This document shows positions 1 to 9,149 of a stretch of 64,000 bases of DNA, piece after piece. Made by a program: the position numbers and the translations under genes. Where the stretch lies: the NCBI RefSeq assembly GCF_001303895.1, contig NZ_LJSD01000033.1:1-64000 (forward strand). The letters are read 5' to 3'. The stretch's first letter is position 1; every line of letters begins with the position of its first letter. The notes beneath the pieces were generated by a model. The model was not told the DNA's origin and made no database searches. It saw only the letters and a program-made list of their open reading frames with translations. Origin of the DNA: Mesorhizobium sp. 1M-11 (GTDB taxonomy: Bacteria > Pseudomonadota > Alphaproteobacteria > Rhizobiales > Rhizobiaceae).

Positions 1-705
1 GAAGACGGCGAGCATGACCTTCCTGATGTCAATGCCGTTCAGCCGCGCTGCCTCTGGGTTGGCCCCGATGGCATAGAGCGCTCTGCCGAAGGAGGTATAT
101 CGCAAGATGCCCCCGGCGAGCAGCAGCAGAACCAGATCGAAAACGAGCATCTTCGGAAATGGCCCGATGCTGCCGTTGACGAAAGTGTTGATCGGCTTGA
201 AACCCGCCGTCGAAAAGACGCTGACGCTGGCCCCGTCATTGATGATGAGAGCGAAGCTCTGGAACACGGACAGCGTGCCCAGGGTAACGACGAAAAAGGA
301 GATCTTGAAGTAGGAGACAAGCGTACCGTTGACCGCGCCGAGAAGGGCGCCGAACAGGACCGCGGCGACGACGGCAAGCGGTGCCGACACGCCAGCCAAC
401 AGCAGCAACCCCAGCACCATTGCCGAGGCTGCGGTCGCGCTCGCAACCGACAGATCGACGGCGCCGGAGATGACCACATAGGTCGCGCCCAGCGCCAGGA
501 TGAACACGACGCTGTTCGACTTGACGATGTTCATCAGATTGGGCCACGTCAGGAACACTGGCTGTGTCATGGCCAGGAAAGCGCCAACAAGGACAAGGCT
601 GATCAGTGCGCCGGCATATCTGTTCTGGAAGATCCGGCTGATAATCGACGACCGAGGCGAATACCGCCCGGCCGTATCCTGCTTTTCCAGATGTGTTACC
701 GTCAT
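1..705 (-). CDS. Ribose-type ABC transporter permease, partial (C-terminus outside window)
   Basis: Inner-membrane permease of a sugar-type (RbsC/BPD_transp_2) ABC importer. The 235 codons visible start MTVTHLEKQD and contain several hydrophobic segments, a VISGAVDLSVAS segment typical of RbsC-like permeases (usually SGGIDLSVG), and end in the cytoplasmic coupling-loop region with EAARLNGID. The family is about 320 residues, so roughly the last quarter is cut off by the window edge. Its ATG overlaps the TGA of the upstream ATPase gene (ATGA at 702-705), so the two are translationally coupled. No binding-protein gene lies next to it in the window; it may be beyond the edge or be the orphan at 23865. 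The substrate cannot be read from sequence. Confidence 0.9.
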   Translation of the reverse strand, partial: MTVTHLEKQDTAGRYSPRSSIISRIFQNRYAGALISLVLVGAFLAMTQPVFLTWPNLMNIVKSNSVVFILALGATYVVISGAVDLSVASATAASAMVLGLLLLAGVSAPLAVVAAVLFGALLGAVNGTLVSYFKISFFVVTLGTLSVFQSFALIINDGASVSVFSTAGFKPINTFVNGSIGPFPKMLVFDLVLLLLAGGILRYTSFGRALYAIGANPEAARLNGIDIRKVMLAVF

Positions 706-2288
706 TGGCGTGCTCCGGACAAATTGGCTTGTGGCTGGCTGCGGCTTCCAGCGACAGCGACGTGGGCGATCGCCTCTTCGGTCGCCTCATCGCGACTGAA
801 CTCCGCCAGAAGAGCGCCCTCGAAGAACACCAGGATGCGGTCGCATATGCCGAGGAGTTCTGGCAGTTCCGACGAAATGACGATCACCGCTGCACCGTCC
901 TCGGCTGCATCCTGAAGCATCCGGTAGATCTCGCTCTTGGCGCCGACGTCAATCCCACGCGTCGGCTCGCTCAGCACCAGCACGTCCGGCTTGCGGCGGA
1001 ATGTTCGGCCGAGAATCACCTTCTGCTGATTGCCACCTGACAGGGTGGCAATCGACGCACCGGCGGACGCGGTTGCCACACGGTACCGCTTTATGGCGTC
1101 GCCGACCTCGGAGCGTTCGAGCCGGGTGTTAAGGATACCGGCTCTCGAAAGCCGGTCCACCCAGGCCAGCGAGAAATTCTCCGCCACGCTGCGAACCAGG
1201 AGCAAGGCCGAGGCCTTGCGGTCGTCCGGGACATATCCAATGCCTGCGGCGATCGCCCGCCGCGGATCGCCGAGCCTGACAGTGCGGCCGTCGACCTTCA
1301 CCGATCCCGCCCCCTGGATCGCGCCACCGAGAACCATGCCGAACTCGGATTTGCCGGACCCGACAAGACCTGCCACGCCGACGATCTCGCCGCGGCGGAT
1401 ATCGAGTGATGTCGGCTGGAGAATACCAAGCGGCGTGCAAAGGTCGCGCGCCTCCAAAACCTTCTCGCCCGCCGGAATTTCACGTTTTCCGTAGAAATCG
1501 CTGATCTCGCGGCCGACCATCAGGCGTACGAGATCCGCTTCCCCGGTTTCAGGCAAAGGCACGGTGGCGATCAGCCTGCCGTCGCGCAACACGGTGGCAA
1601 CGGAAGCGACCGCGTAGATTTCCGGCATGCGATGGGTGATCATCAGGATTGCCAGCCCGGCATCGCGTTCCTGACGAACAAGCTTGAGCAATCGCGCCGT
1701 GGCAGCTTCCGAAAGCGAGCTCGTGGCCTCGTCCAGGATCAGCAGCCTCGCATCGGAGGAAAGTGCCCTCGCGATCTCGACTTCCTGGCGCAGCTCGACA
1801 CTCAGCTCGGAAACGATGGCGTATGGCGACACGTGTACGCCCAGCCGGGCGAGCGCTTTCATCGCATCGACCTCCAGGCGGGCCCAGTCGACCAGCCCAA
1901 GGCGCGTCGTCGGCAGGCGGCCGAGGAAGATGTTCTCCGCAACCGTCAGGGTCGGCGCCAGGGTCAGTTCCTGGCTGATCATGACAAAGCCGAGATCGAG
2001 GGCATGGGCAGGGCTTTCCACCACGCACTCCCTGCCATCGATCTTGATCTTTCCGGTGTCGGGCTGGATGAGACCTGCGATGACGCGTGACAGCGTCGAC
2101 TTCCCCGAACCGTTTTCTCCTGTCAGCGCGTGCACCTCCCCGGCCCTGATCATCAGATCGACATTGCCGAGGGCGCGTACGCCCGGAAAACTCTTCGATA
2201 TCCCCTCGAGCTGGACGATGACATCTGCCGGGTCGCCGCGCATAGCTCTGGCCTGAAGGCCGCGATCGAGCATCGCCACACTGGTCAC
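702..2288 (-). CDS. Sugar-type ABC transporter ATP-binding protein (RbsA/MglA-like, two NBDs)
   Basis: A 528-residue double-domain ATPase that drives a ribose-type importer. The first domain has Walker A GENGSGKST (residues 57-65), a signature-like LSVELRQ, and Walker B LLILDEATSS. The second has a degenerate P-loop GLVGSGKSE, a full LSGGNQQK signature and VLVLSEPTRGID, where the Walker B aspartate is serine (codon AGC). Degeneracy in one half is common in the RbsA family, but usually in the P-loop of the second domain rather than this aspartate. The start is GTG at 2288, overlapping the TGA of the GMC gene upstream (GTGA). It precedes the permease gene with an ATGA overlap, so one operon runs from the GMC genes into the transporter. 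Confidence 0.92.
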   Translation of the reverse strand: MTSVAMLDRGLQARAMRGDPADVIVQLEGISKSFPGVRALGNVDLMIRAGEVHALTGENGSGKSTLSRVIAGLIQPDTGKIKIDGRECVVESPAHALDLGFVMISQELTLAPTLTVAENIFLGRLPTTRLGLVDWARLEVDAMKALARLGVHVSPYAIVSELSVELRQEVEIARALSSDARLLILDEATSSLSEAATARLLKLVRQERDAGLAILMITHRMPEIYAVASVATVLRDGRLIATVPLPETGEADLVRLMVGREISDFYGKREIPAGEKVLEARDLCTPLGILQPTSLDIRRGEIVGVAGLVGSGKSEFGMVLGGAIQGAGSVKVDGRTVRLGDPRRAIAAGIGYVPDDRKASALLLVRSVAENFSLAWVDRLSRAGILNTRLERSEVGDAIKRYRVATASAGASIATLSGGNQQKVILGRTFRRKPDVLVLSEPTRGIDVGAKSEIYRMLQDAAEDGAAVIVISSELPELLGICDRILVFFEGALLAEFSRDEATEEAIAHVAVAGSRSQPQANLSGARQ

Positions 2289-3889
2289 GCCGCCTGCCTC
2301 CTTATGAGATCCGCCGCCTTTTCCCCGATCATGATGGTCGGGGCATTGGTATTGCCGGAAATCAGCGTCGGCATGATCGACGCGTCGACCACGCGCAGTC
2401 CATCCACCCCGTGGACGCGCAACTGCGGATCCACAACAGCCATGGCATCGGTGCCCATCTTGCAGGTCCCGACCTGATGCGAAACGCAGCCGCCATTCTC
2501 GACCAGATAGGCTTCGATCTCGGCGTCTGTGGCCGTGCTGGAACCCGGCAGGTGCTCCTCGATCACGAAATCGGCCAAAGGTCTGCTGGCCGCCATGCGA
2601 CGGGCAAGCTTCAACCCCTCCACGGCGATCCGCCGGTCCCGCTCATGCGAGAAATAGTTCGGAAGCAGCAACGGCGCCTCATGCGGATCGGCGGACCGTA
2701 GCACGATCTCGCCCCTGCTCTCCGGTCTGACGGGACATAGGAAATTGGCGAAGCCGGAAAACTTGAACAGGCCATCCTCATAATAGCCGCCGGAGAATGT
2801 CTGGAACAGGAATTGCAGGTCGGCGGAGCCGGATTCTGGCAACACCTTGGTGAACAGTCCTGCTTGGCCTGCCGGCACGGAGAGCGGCCCCTTCCGGGTG
2901 AGCAGCCATTTGATGCCGACCTGCAATTGACGCAGGCGGCTTGCCATCACATCGTTCAGGGTGATGGGACGGTTGCATTTCCAGGTGATCTGGCCGCCAT
3001 AGTGGTCCTGCAGGTTTCTGCCGACACCGGGCAGATGATGCAGCGGGCTGATGCCATGCCCTGCAAGCGATGCGGCATCACCAATGCCGGAAACCATCAG
3101 CAGTTGCGGCGACTTGACCGATCCGGCGGCGAGGATCACCTCATGACGTGCCTTGGCCTCCATCGGCTTGCCGGCTTGGCGGTAACGCACTCCGCTTGCC
3201 CGCCGACCGTGGAAGAGAACCTTCTCGGCGTGGGCACCAGTGACCACCGCAAGGTTCGGCCTGCGCATTGCCGGCCGAAGGTAGGAGGTGGCGGCGGAAG
3301 CGCGGCGTCCGTTCCTGACCGTGGCCTGGAAGTAGCCGGCTCCCTCCTGCGTTGCGCCGTTGAAGTCATCGTTGCGAACGATGCCCTGCGCGCCCGCAGA
3401 ACTGATGAAGGCATCGCAAAGCGGATTGCGCTCCCGCAGATTGGTCACCGACAGCGGTCCGCCCACACCGTGGTATCTGTCGGCGCCGTTCTCCTGGTTC
3501 TCGGCCTTGCGGAAATACGGCAGCACGTCCTCATGCGACCAGCCGACATTGCCCAGTTGCCGCCAGTGATCGTAGTCCTCGGCCTGGCCGCGAATGTAAA
3601 TCAGCCCGTTGATCGAGGACGAGCCGCCGAGCACCTTTCCACGCGGCCAATAGATCCGCCTGCCGTTCAGCGCCGGATTGGGCTCGGTCTCGAACCTCCA
3701 GTTGACTCGGGGATCCACGATGGTCTTGCCGTAGCCGACAGGAATATGGATCCAGAAGCTGGAATCGCGCCCACCCGCCTCCAGCAGCAGCACGGAATGC
3801 CTGCCGTCCTCGCTCAGCCGCGCGGCAAGCACGCAGCCCGCCGAGCCACCACCGACGATGATGTAGTCGAATTCGTTCGTGCCCAGCAC
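2285..3889 (-). CDS. GMC family FAD-dependent alcohol oxidoreductase (copy 1)
   Basis: Glucose-methanol-choline oxidoreductase, oxidising a primary alcohol to an aldehyde with FAD. The N-terminal dinucleotide fold YIIVGGGSAGCVLAARLSED, the GMC signature region around PRGKVLGGSSSINGL, the catalytic-histidine region CVSHQVGTCKMG and the C-terminal SGNTNAPTIMIGEKAA are all visible. I chose the GTG at 3889 (534 residues) because an AGGAGGAG ribosome site lies just upstream at 3893-3900; a longer frame to 3928 exists but lacks this. It is clearly a paralogue of the neighbouring gene at 4019-5632 and overlaps the ABC ATPase gene by four bases. Annotation as choline dehydrogenase would be too specific; alcohol or polyethylene-glycol-type substrates are equally possible. 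Confidence 0.92.
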   Translation of the reverse strand: MLGTNEFDYIIVGGGSAGCVLAARLSEDGRHSVLLLEAGGRDSSFWIHIPVGYGKTIVDPRVNWRFETEPNPALNGRRIYWPRGKVLGGSSSINGLIYIRGQAEDYDHWRQLGNVGWSHEDVLPYFRKAENQENGADRYHGVGGPLSVTNLRERNPLCDAFISSAGAQGIVRNDDFNGATQEGAGYFQATVRNGRRASAATSYLRPAMRRPNLAVVTGAHAEKVLFHGRRASGVRYRQAGKPMEAKARHEVILAAGSVKSPQLLMVSGIGDAASLAGHGISPLHHLPGVGRNLQDHYGGQITWKCNRPITLNDVMASRLRQLQVGIKWLLTRKGPLSVPAGQAGLFTKVLPESGSADLQFLFQTFSGGYYEDGLFKFSGFANFLCPVRPESRGEIVLRSADPHEAPLLLPNYFSHERDRRIAVEGLKLARRMAASRPLADFVIEEHLPGSSTATDAEIEAYLVENGGCVSHQVGTCKMGTDAMAVVDPQLRVHGVDGLRVVDASIMPTLISGNTNAPTIMIGEKAADLIRRQAA

Positions 3890-4018
3890 AAGTCTCCTCC
3901 TGGTGGGGCCGGGCGCTTCCGCTCCCACAGCCCCCTGCCCGATCCCTCGCCACGTTCCCGCTTGTTATTCGTGCTTCATGGCGATCAGGGACAAAATCCG
4001 TATGCAGCGAGCGAAGCG

Positions 4019-5632
4019 CTACGCCGCGCGCCTCCCGATCATCTCCGCCGCCTTCTCGGCGATCATGATCGTCGGAGCGTTTGTGTTGCCCGAAATCAGC
4101 GTCGGCATGATCGAGGCATCGACCACGCGCAGCGCTTCCAGGCCATGCACGTTGAGGGACGGATCCACCACCGCCATCGGATCCCTGCCCATCTTGCAGG
4201 TGCCGACCTGATGAGCGATCGACAGCCCTGTCTCGCGAGCGTAGTCGAGGATCTCGTCATCGCTGGCGACCTGCGGGCCGGGCGCGTATTCGGCAAGGAT
4301 GTGGGCGGCGATCGCGGCCTTTTCGGCAACCTTGCGCGTAAGCTTGATCGCCTCGACGAGCACGCGGCGGTCGTTCTCCGCCGCGAGGTAGTTGGGCTGC
4401 ATCACCGGTACATCCTGCGGGTTGGCCGAGCGCAGCCTGAGCGTGCCTCGGCTCTCCGGCCGCACCGGACAGACCGCATTGGCAAAACCCGAGAATTTGT
4501 GGAGGCCGGCGTCATACTCGTCGTGGCTGAAGGTCTGAAACAGGAACTGGATATCCGGGGTCTCCAGCCGTGGATCCGACTTGATGAACGCACCGACCTG
4601 GGCCGCCGAAATCGTCAGCGGCCCGGCACGGAACAGCAGATACTGGAGCCCCGCCTGGACCTGACGCAGCGGACTGCGCATGATGTCGTTGACGGTGAGC
4701 GGTAGTCTGCTCTTGTAGGTGACCAGCGCGCCATAGTGGTCTTGGAGATTTTCGCCCACGCCGGGCAGATCGTGGACCACCGGAATACCCAGCCCGGCGA
4801 GTTGCCCTGCCGGGCCGACTCCGGAAAGCAGCAGCAGCTTGGGTGAATTGATCGAGCCGGAGCTGACGATGACCTCGCGCCGTGCTCTGACCGTCACCTT
4901 TCGGCCGCCGCGATCGAACACGACGCCGATGGCACGCTTGCCGCTGAACAGGATGCGCTCGCTGTGTGCCCTGGTGATCACGCGCAGGTTCGGGCGCTTC
5001 ATCGCCGGCTTGAGATAGGCAACCGCTGCTGAACAACGACGGGCGTTGTGGGTCGTGATCTGGTAGAAGCCGACGCCTTCCTGGCTGACGCCGTTGAAAT
5101 CGTCGTTACGCGGAATACCCGCATCCACCGCGCTCTCGATGAAAGCCTGGCAGAGCGGGTTCCGCTCGCGCAGGTTGGACACCCGCAGTGGCCCCTTGTC
5201 GCCGTGGAACTCGTCGGCGCCGTTCTCCTGGCTCTCCGCCTTGCGGAAATAGGGAAGGACGTCGTCGTACGACCAACCCTCGTTTCCAAGCTGCCGCCAA
5301 TGATCGTAGTCCCGCGCCTGCCCGCGGATGTAGAGAAGGCCATTGATGGAGGATGACCCGCCAAGCACCTTGCCGCGCGGCCAGTACATCGGCCTGTTGC
5401 CGATCTCGGCGCCCTTCTCTGTTTCATAACGCCAGTTGAGGTTCGGATCGACAATCGTCTTTCCATAGCCGATCGGAACGTGGATCCAGGGATTCCAGTC
5501 CTTTCCACCCGCCTCGAGCAGCGTAACCGAGGTACGGCCGTCCTCGGAAAGCCGCCCCGCCAGCGTGCAGCCAGCCGAACCGGCCCCAACAATGACGATA
5601 TCCGTCTCGATCGTTTCTGAAGTCTCGGTCAT
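4019..5632 (-). CDS. GMC family FAD-dependent alcohol oxidoreductase (copy 2)
   Basis: Second GMC oxidoreductase, 537 residues from the ATG at 5632 (MTETSETIETDIVIVGAG). It has the FAD-binding GAGSAGCTLAGRLSED, the PRGKVLGGSSSINGL motif, the catalytic region SIAHQVGTCKMG and C-terminal SGNTNAPTIMIAEKAAEM. Long stretches match copy 1 nearly residue for residue, for example DYDHWRQLGN and NLRERNPLC, so the pair looks like an old tandem duplication. A 129-base gap separates it from copy 1 and a 237-base gap from the CoA ligase upstream. With the aldehyde dehydrogenases upstream it would supply the first step of an alcohol-to-acid route. No strong ribosome site is visible before this start. Confidence 0.92.
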   Translation of the reverse strand: MTETSETIETDIVIVGAGSAGCTLAGRLSEDGRTSVTLLEAGGKDWNPWIHVPIGYGKTIVDPNLNWRYETEKGAEIGNRPMYWPRGKVLGGSSSINGLLYIRGQARDYDHWRQLGNEGWSYDDVLPYFRKAESQENGADEFHGDKGPLRVSNLRERNPLCQAFIESAVDAGIPRNDDFNGVSQEGVGFYQITTHNARRCSAAVAYLKPAMKRPNLRVITRAHSERILFSGKRAIGVVFDRGGRKVTVRARREVIVSSGSINSPKLLLLSGVGPAGQLAGLGIPVVHDLPGVGENLQDHYGALVTYKSRLPLTVNDIMRSPLRQVQAGLQYLLFRAGPLTISAAQVGAFIKSDPRLETPDIQFLFQTFSHDEYDAGLHKFSGFANAVCPVRPESRGTLRLRSANPQDVPVMQPNYLAAENDRRVLVEAIKLTRKVAEKAAIAAHILAEYAPGPQVASDDEILDYARETGLSIAHQVGTCKMGRDPMAVVDPSLNVHGLEALRVVDASIMPTLISGNTNAPTIMIAEKAAEMIGRRAA

Positions 5633-5869
5633 CAATGTCGATATTCACATCCGGACGACGGCGCCCGGGTCGCCGAATCGTGCAATCGCAAGCCATTCAG
5701 ATCCCACCCGGCCAGGCTGTTCCGTGGAACGGGATCTGAAACTATCTTTCCAACCAAATGAACAGCAGGTTCCGATACAATTCCAATATAAACACACCGA
5801 TCGACCAATACCGAAACGCTATCGATCACAGTCCCGAACTCGTCTTTTCGGAACGGATGAATCTGCCGG

Positions 5870-7516
5870 CTATCGTTTCAACAGATACCCCGCCGCCTCG
5901 CGGTCCCAGGCCGTTCCGGTAATGCCAGCCTGTCGCAGCACCACCTTGCGGATCTTGCCGTTTTCCGTCAGCGGTAGCTCCGTCACCAAATCGACGAAGC
6001 GGGGAACCGCGAAATAGGCCAGACGGGCGCTGCAGAAATCCAGAAGCTCGACCGGATCCACCGCCTTCTCAGCCTCGGGCAGGATCGCCGCCATGACCTC
6101 ATCTTCCCCCAGCTCGGAAGGAACGGCATACACCGCGCAGGAGGCCACCGCAGGGTGCGACAGGAGCACTTGCTCGACCTCCCATGAGGAGATGTTCTCC
6201 CCGCGCCGCCGGATGGCATCTTTCATGCGGTCAATGAAGCGATAGTTGCCGTCGCTGTCGCGGCTTACCCTGTCGCCGGTGTGGAACCACAGATTGCGCC
6301 ACGCCTCGACCGTCTTTTCCGCCATGCCGTGATAGCCGGTGGCGAAGGCGAATGGCTGGCTGGCCCGCAGGATCAACTCGCCCGACTCTCCGGAAGCAAC
6401 ATCGGCATCGTCCTCGTCGACGATCCGCGCCTCGGCACCTGGACAGAGATACCCCATGGTCCCCGGGTGCCTGGACGGGATCTCGCCCGCGAAGACGAAG
6501 TTTGTCTCGGTTGACCCGTAGGCGTCGAGCAAAGGCACACCGAAACGGTCGAGGAATGGCTGGTGGAACCGCTCGGGAACCCCACCGCCCAATGCTACAC
6601 GCATCGCATGGCCGCGGTCCGACACCTCTTCCGGCCGCGACAGCAGGATGGCCGCCATAGCGCCCAGGAAGTAGCCCACCGTCGCCTTGTGCCTTGTCAC
6701 GGCAGCCCAGTAGGCCGAGGCCGAGAACCTGGCCTCCAGGACATAGGTCGAGCCCGTCAGCAGTGCCTGCCAGAAACAGTTGAGGGCGTTGGTGTGGAAG
6801 AGCGGCAACGTCGTCAGGAGAACATCGTTCTCACGAATCCTGAGACCGCGCGCGGTGTTGACCCCCCACCAGAAGAACTGTGCCTGCGGGCAGCATACGC
6901 CCTTTGCCGGCCCCGTGGTTCCCGACGTATAGAGAATGGCGAGCGTGTCGCCCGGCCTTACCGCGGCGGGGGCGACCGGCTCACTGGCCTGCGGCATCGG
7001 ATGAGATTCCCTGTCACCGACCGTGCTCCGGCTCTTGCAGCCGATCGTCCAGAGGATTTCCACATCGCTCAACGCGTCGCCGAAATCATCGAATGCAGCC
7101 GCGATCGACGCTTCCACGATGAGGATGCGGGCCCCGCTGTTCGCCAGCACATGGCGCAGCTGTGCGCCGCGCGAAGCCGTGTTGATCGGCACCATGACCG
7201 CGCCGATCCAGGCACAGCCCAGGAATACCGCAAGGAACTCGCTTCGGTTCGAACAGAAGATCGCGACCCGATCGCCGTGACCGGCACCTGCCGCGGCAAG
7301 TACCGCGCCGGCTCGCGCGGCGATCGCGGGCGCTTCGCTATACGTCCAGCTGTCGTCGTCGAACACCGCAAGACGGCGATCCCCGTAGCGACCGGCCTGC
7401 TCGATCAGAATCTCCGGCAGGGTTCGCCGGCCTGGAGGAAATCGCCCCGGCAACGCCTCGATAAAGGAAAGGTGGTCGGCATCCGGCGCCGTTTGGCTCG
7501 ATACGTTCATGACCAT
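5870..7516 (-). CDS. AMP-binding acyl-CoA ligase
   Basis: Adenylate-forming ligase of the acyl-CoA synthetase family, 548 residues, expected to activate a carboxylic acid to its CoA thioester with ATP. The AMP-binding P-loop ILYTSGTTGPAKG, the central LDAYGSTETNFV region, WFHTGDR and the C-terminal lysine motif ENGKIRKV are all present. Overall it resembles the CaiC/FadD branch; the substrate cannot be read. Only two bases separate its ATG from the TAG of the aldehyde dehydrogenase gene upstream, implying coupled translation and that the acid made by that dehydrogenase is its substrate. A second in-frame ATG at 7510 is an alternative start. Confidence 0.92.
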   Translation of the reverse strand: MVMNVSSQTAPDADHLSFIEALPGRFPPGRRTLPEILIEQAGRYGDRRLAVFDDDSWTYSEAPAIAARAGAVLAAAGAGHGDRVAIFCSNRSEFLAVFLGCAWIGAVMVPINTASRGAQLRHVLANSGARILIVEASIAAAFDDFGDALSDVEILWTIGCKSRSTVGDRESHPMPQASEPVAPAAVRPGDTLAILYTSGTTGPAKGVCCPQAQFFWWGVNTARGLRIRENDVLLTTLPLFHTNALNCFWQALLTGSTYVLEARFSASAYWAAVTRHKATVGYFLGAMAAILLSRPEEVSDRGHAMRVALGGGVPERFHQPFLDRFGVPLLDAYGSTETNFVFAGEIPSRHPGTMGYLCPGAEARIVDEDDADVASGESGELILRASQPFAFATGYHGMAEKTVEAWRNLWFHTGDRVSRDSDGNYRFIDRMKDAIRRRGENISSWEVEQVLLSHPAVASCAVYAVPSELGEDEVMAAILPEAEKAVDPVELLDFCSARLAYFAVPRFVDLVTELPLTENGKIRKVVLRQAGITGTAWDREAAGYLLKR

Positions 7517-7518
7517 GC

Positions 7519-9027
7519 CTAAAGCGAGATAACCGCCGCCTTGATGCGCGTATGGTCGAGCACGGACTGCTCACCAAGATCATGGCCGACACCCGAACCC
7601 TTGGTGCCGCCGAAGGGCAGCGCACTGTCCAGGACATTGTGGACGTTGACCCACACGTTCCCGGCCTTGAAACCCCGGATAAAGCGATGCACACGACCGA
7701 TGTCGCGCGTCCAGATGCTGGCGCCTAGTCCATATTCGGACTCATTGGCCATCCGCAGTGCCTCCGCCTCGTCGGAGAAACGCGACGCCACCAGGACCGG
7801 GCCGAATATCTCCTCCTGCACCACACGCATGTGCTGCGTCGTGTTCACCAGCACGGTGGGTTCGACATAGCTTCCGGCATGATCGAGCGCGCTGCCGCCC
7901 GTCAACACTGTCGCGCCTTCACGCCTGCCGGCCTCGATATAGCCGAGCACGCGCTGCTGCTGCGCGCGGCTGACCAGCGGCCCCATCTGGCTCGCGGGAT
8001 CGAGGCCCGGTCCGAGGCGAAGGGAGCGGGCGATATCCGCCACCCCTTCCAGCACCTTGTCGAACACCGTCTCGTGGACGTAGAGGCGCGAGCCGGCGCA
8101 GCAGTTCTGCCCGTGGTTGCCAAAAATCGCCCATGCCGCCCCCGGAATGGCCTTCTCCAGGTCGGCGTCCGGCATGATGACGACAGGCGACTTGCCGCCC
8201 AGTTCGAGATTGTATTTCTTGAAGCTCGCGGCCGCATGGGTGGCGATCAGCCTGCCGGTCGCGGTCGAACCGGTGAACGAGATCTTGTCCACGCCCGGAT
8301 GCGACACCAGCGCGGCGCCGGTCACTGCGCCCGAACCCGTCACCACATTGACCACACCGGCCGGAATTCCGGCTTCGAGCGCAAGATCGGCGAGCCGAAG
8401 CGCCGTGAGTGGGGTCGGCTCGGCGGGCTTAAGGACGACCGTGCAGCCCGCGGCGAGCGCGGGGGCGAGCTTCCACACGGCCTGGCAGAGCGGAACGTTC
8501 CAGGGGACGATGCCCACGACGACGCCGACGGGCTCACGCCGTGTGAAGGAGAAGAACTCACCGGCCGGCATGTAGGGCGCGGAGATATCGACCGTGCGTC
8601 CCTCTATCTTCGTCGCCCAGCCGGACATGTAGCGCAGCACGTGTGCGGAAAACTCGACATCGAACGCGCGTGTGTTGCCGATGAGGCGGCCGCTGTTGAT
8701 CGTCTCCAGCTCCGCGAGTTCGCGACCGCATTCTTCGATGAGGTCGGCCAGCCTGGACATGGCGAGCGCCCTTTCATGCGGGCGCATTCGAGCCCAGGGC
8801 CCTTCTTCCAACGCCTGCCTTGCCGCGCCGACGGCGGCATCCACATCCTCCGCCGTCGCTTCGGGTACATGGCCGACGACATTGCCGGAACTCGGGTCGA
8901 CAAGCGCAACCTTGCGATCGCCTGCCGAGGGAACCGCCCTGCCGCCGATCCGCAGGCCATGTTCCTGCTCCAGGAACGCGCGGCTTTCCACGCCCAATAG
9001 GTTGAAGTCGTTGCTGAGCGCGTTCAT
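7519..9027 (-). CDS. Aldehyde dehydrogenase family protein
   Basis: NAD(P)-dependent aldehyde dehydrogenase, 502 residues, oxidising an aldehyde to a carboxylic acid. Visible are the cofactor and active-site motifs GIVPWNVPL, SFTGSTATG, the general-base ELGGKSP and the nucleophile region GQNCCAGSRLYV, and a C-terminal FGGTKGSGVGHDLG. The open frame runs on upstream to 9852, but that extension is a shadow of the amidohydrolase gene; ATG 9027 with a GAGGTG ribosome site is the right start. It is related to the second aldehyde dehydrogenase at 10391-11902 and is followed within two bases by the CoA ligase. Confidence 0.93.
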   Translation of the reverse strand: MNALSNDFNLLGVESRAFLEQEHGLRIGGRAVPSAGDRKVALVDPSSGNVVGHVPEATAEDVDAAVGAARQALEEGPWARMRPHERALAMSRLADLIEECGRELAELETINSGRLIGNTRAFDVEFSAHVLRYMSGWATKIEGRTVDISAPYMPAGEFFSFTRREPVGVVVGIVPWNVPLCQAVWKLAPALAAGCTVVLKPAEPTPLTALRLADLALEAGIPAGVVNVVTGSGAVTGAALVSHPGVDKISFTGSTATGRLIATHAAASFKKYNLELGGKSPVVIMPDADLEKAIPGAAWAIFGNHGQNCCAGSRLYVHETVFDKVLEGVADIARSLRLGPGLDPASQMGPLVSRAQQQRVLGYIEAGRREGATVLTGGSALDHAGSYVEPTVLVNTTQHMRVVQEEIFGPVLVASRFSDEAEALRMANESEYGLGASIWTRDIGRVHRFIRGFKAGNVWVNVHNVLDSALPFGGTKGSGVGHDLGEQSVLDHTRIKAAVISL

Positions 9028-9149
9028 AGACACCTCGATTGTTGCGGCGGCCGCGTCGCAGCCGGGCGATCCCGGACGCATTCCGGCCCGCTGGACCTCA
9101 GTCTTGCCGAAGCGCACTGGCTGAACGCCGCCGCGTCGGCGCGGAAACC

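Noticed and set aside
2813..4705. Long open frame of 630 codons on the + strand
   Set aside because: It lies antisense to the two GMC genes, has no recognisable domain and a composition rich in His/Arg typical of high-GC shadow frames.
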